DNA of 7,294 nucleotides from Spirochaetales bacterium (GTDB lineage: Bacteria > Spirochaetota > Spirochaetia > DSM-27196 > SLST01), in contig SLST01000124.1 of assembly GCA_007130265.1 (NCBI GenBank), forward strand, positions 1 through 7,294, given 5' to 3'. Of the stretch, positions 7,108 to 7,294 are shown one piece after another. Both the position numbers and the translations under genes were made by a program. The stretch's first letter is position 1; each line of letters begins with the position of its first letter. The notes under the pieces were generated by a model, which saw only the letters and a program-made list of their open reading frames with translations, did no database searches and was not told the origin of the DNA.

Positions 7108-7294
7108 ATGTATAATTCAAAAACTTGGCTGAGTTTAATAGAAAGACATAGTAATAAATCAATCCTATCTTATCTACTCCTCAGCGCCCTACTCCTGCTC
7201 AGCGCCGATCTACTCTGGCAACGCCCCGTCGATACCGGCATAGCCGACTGGCTACAGCAGCGCTGGCACACGGCAACCGCTTTTGAAGGTATTC
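7108..7294 (+). CDS. Predicted membrane-anchored protein of unknown function, 5' fragment
   Basis: Sixty-two codons are visible before the right edge. ATG 7108 is the first start after an in-frame TAA at 7102 and lies 20 bases after the stop of the preceding gene, suggesting one transcription unit. The N terminus is polar and basic (MYNSKTWLSLIERHSNKS), followed by a leucine-rich hydrophobic stretch (about residues 19-37) and then a soluble-looking, tryptophan-containing segment. This pattern suits a single N-terminal membrane anchor with the rest in the periplasm, or the first span of a larger membrane protein. No conserved motif is visible and I do not recognise the family. There is no good ribosome-binding site before the ATG. 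A perfect TATAAT follows the start codon directly but is probably coincidental. Confidence 0.6.
   Translation, partial: MYNSKTWLSLIERHSNKSILSYLLLSALLLLSADLLWQRPVDTGIADWLQQRWHTATAFEGI
7174..7206 (+). repeat. Short imperfect tandem direct repeat inside the membrane-anchor codons
   Basis: CTACTCCTCAGCGCC (7174-7188) is followed directly by CTACTCCTGCTCAGCGCC (7189-7206). The second copy differs by an extra three bases. The units encode LLLSA and LLLLSA in the hydrophobic segment, so the repeat lengthens the putative membrane span by whole codons. It looks like a slippage-derived duplication and is not a mobile element. Confidence 0.5.

Noticed and set aside
7111..7116. Perfect TATAAT suggesting a promoter
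   Set aside because: It forms codons 2-3 of the downstream gene, has no -35 element at a suitable distance (the nearest, TTCAAC at 7090, is only 15 bases away and a poor match), and would start transcription after the only available ATG.

Overview
The window reads as a cell-surface polysaccharide locus of a Gram-negative bacterium, probably a gammaproteobacterium. This rests on a Wzm/Wzt-type ABC exporter and a lipid-A-acyltransferase-like enzyme in one operon. Genus cannot be fixed from the sequence. Coding density is very high: no stretch over 66 bases lies outside a gene, and no rRNA, tRNA, CRISPR array, insertion sequence or convincing terminator was seen.

Left two thirds (1-5231) is one tightly packed minus-strand operon. 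In transcription order it holds a family 2 glycosyltransferase of the rhamnosyltransferase kind (5231-4158), a WsaF-like GT-B glycosyltransferase (4120-2822), the ABC-2 permease Wzm (2821-2042), the ATPase Wzt with a C-terminal carbohydrate-binding domain (2045-819), and the first 270 codons of an LpxL/HtrB-like acyltransferase that runs off the left edge (812-1). Junctions are 37 bases, 0 bases, a 4-base overlap and 6 bases, so translational coupling is likely. The first, second and fourth genes appear to start with GTG, GTG and TTG. The logic is an ABC-transporter-dependent glycan: the transferases build a chain, possibly rhamnose-containing, on a lipid carrier in the cytoplasm, Wzt recognises it and Wzm exports it. 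The acyltransferase may modify the lipid anchor or the glycan.

A 65-base spacer (5232-5296) separates this operon from a divergent plus-strand unit. Its first gene (5297-7087) encodes a 596-residue protein that I read as a PqqD-like winged-helix domain (about residues 20-92) fused to a GT-A glycosyltransferase core with large insertions and an extra C-terminal region. Twenty bases later a second gene (7108 to the right edge) begins, with one hydrophobic segment near its N terminus and no recognisable family. The plus-strand unit is the part most likely to belong to something undescribed. A PqqD-like fold usually binds peptides, so its fusion to a sugar transferase suggests a peptide- or protein-directed glycosylation step, but this is inference from a by-eye fold assignment.
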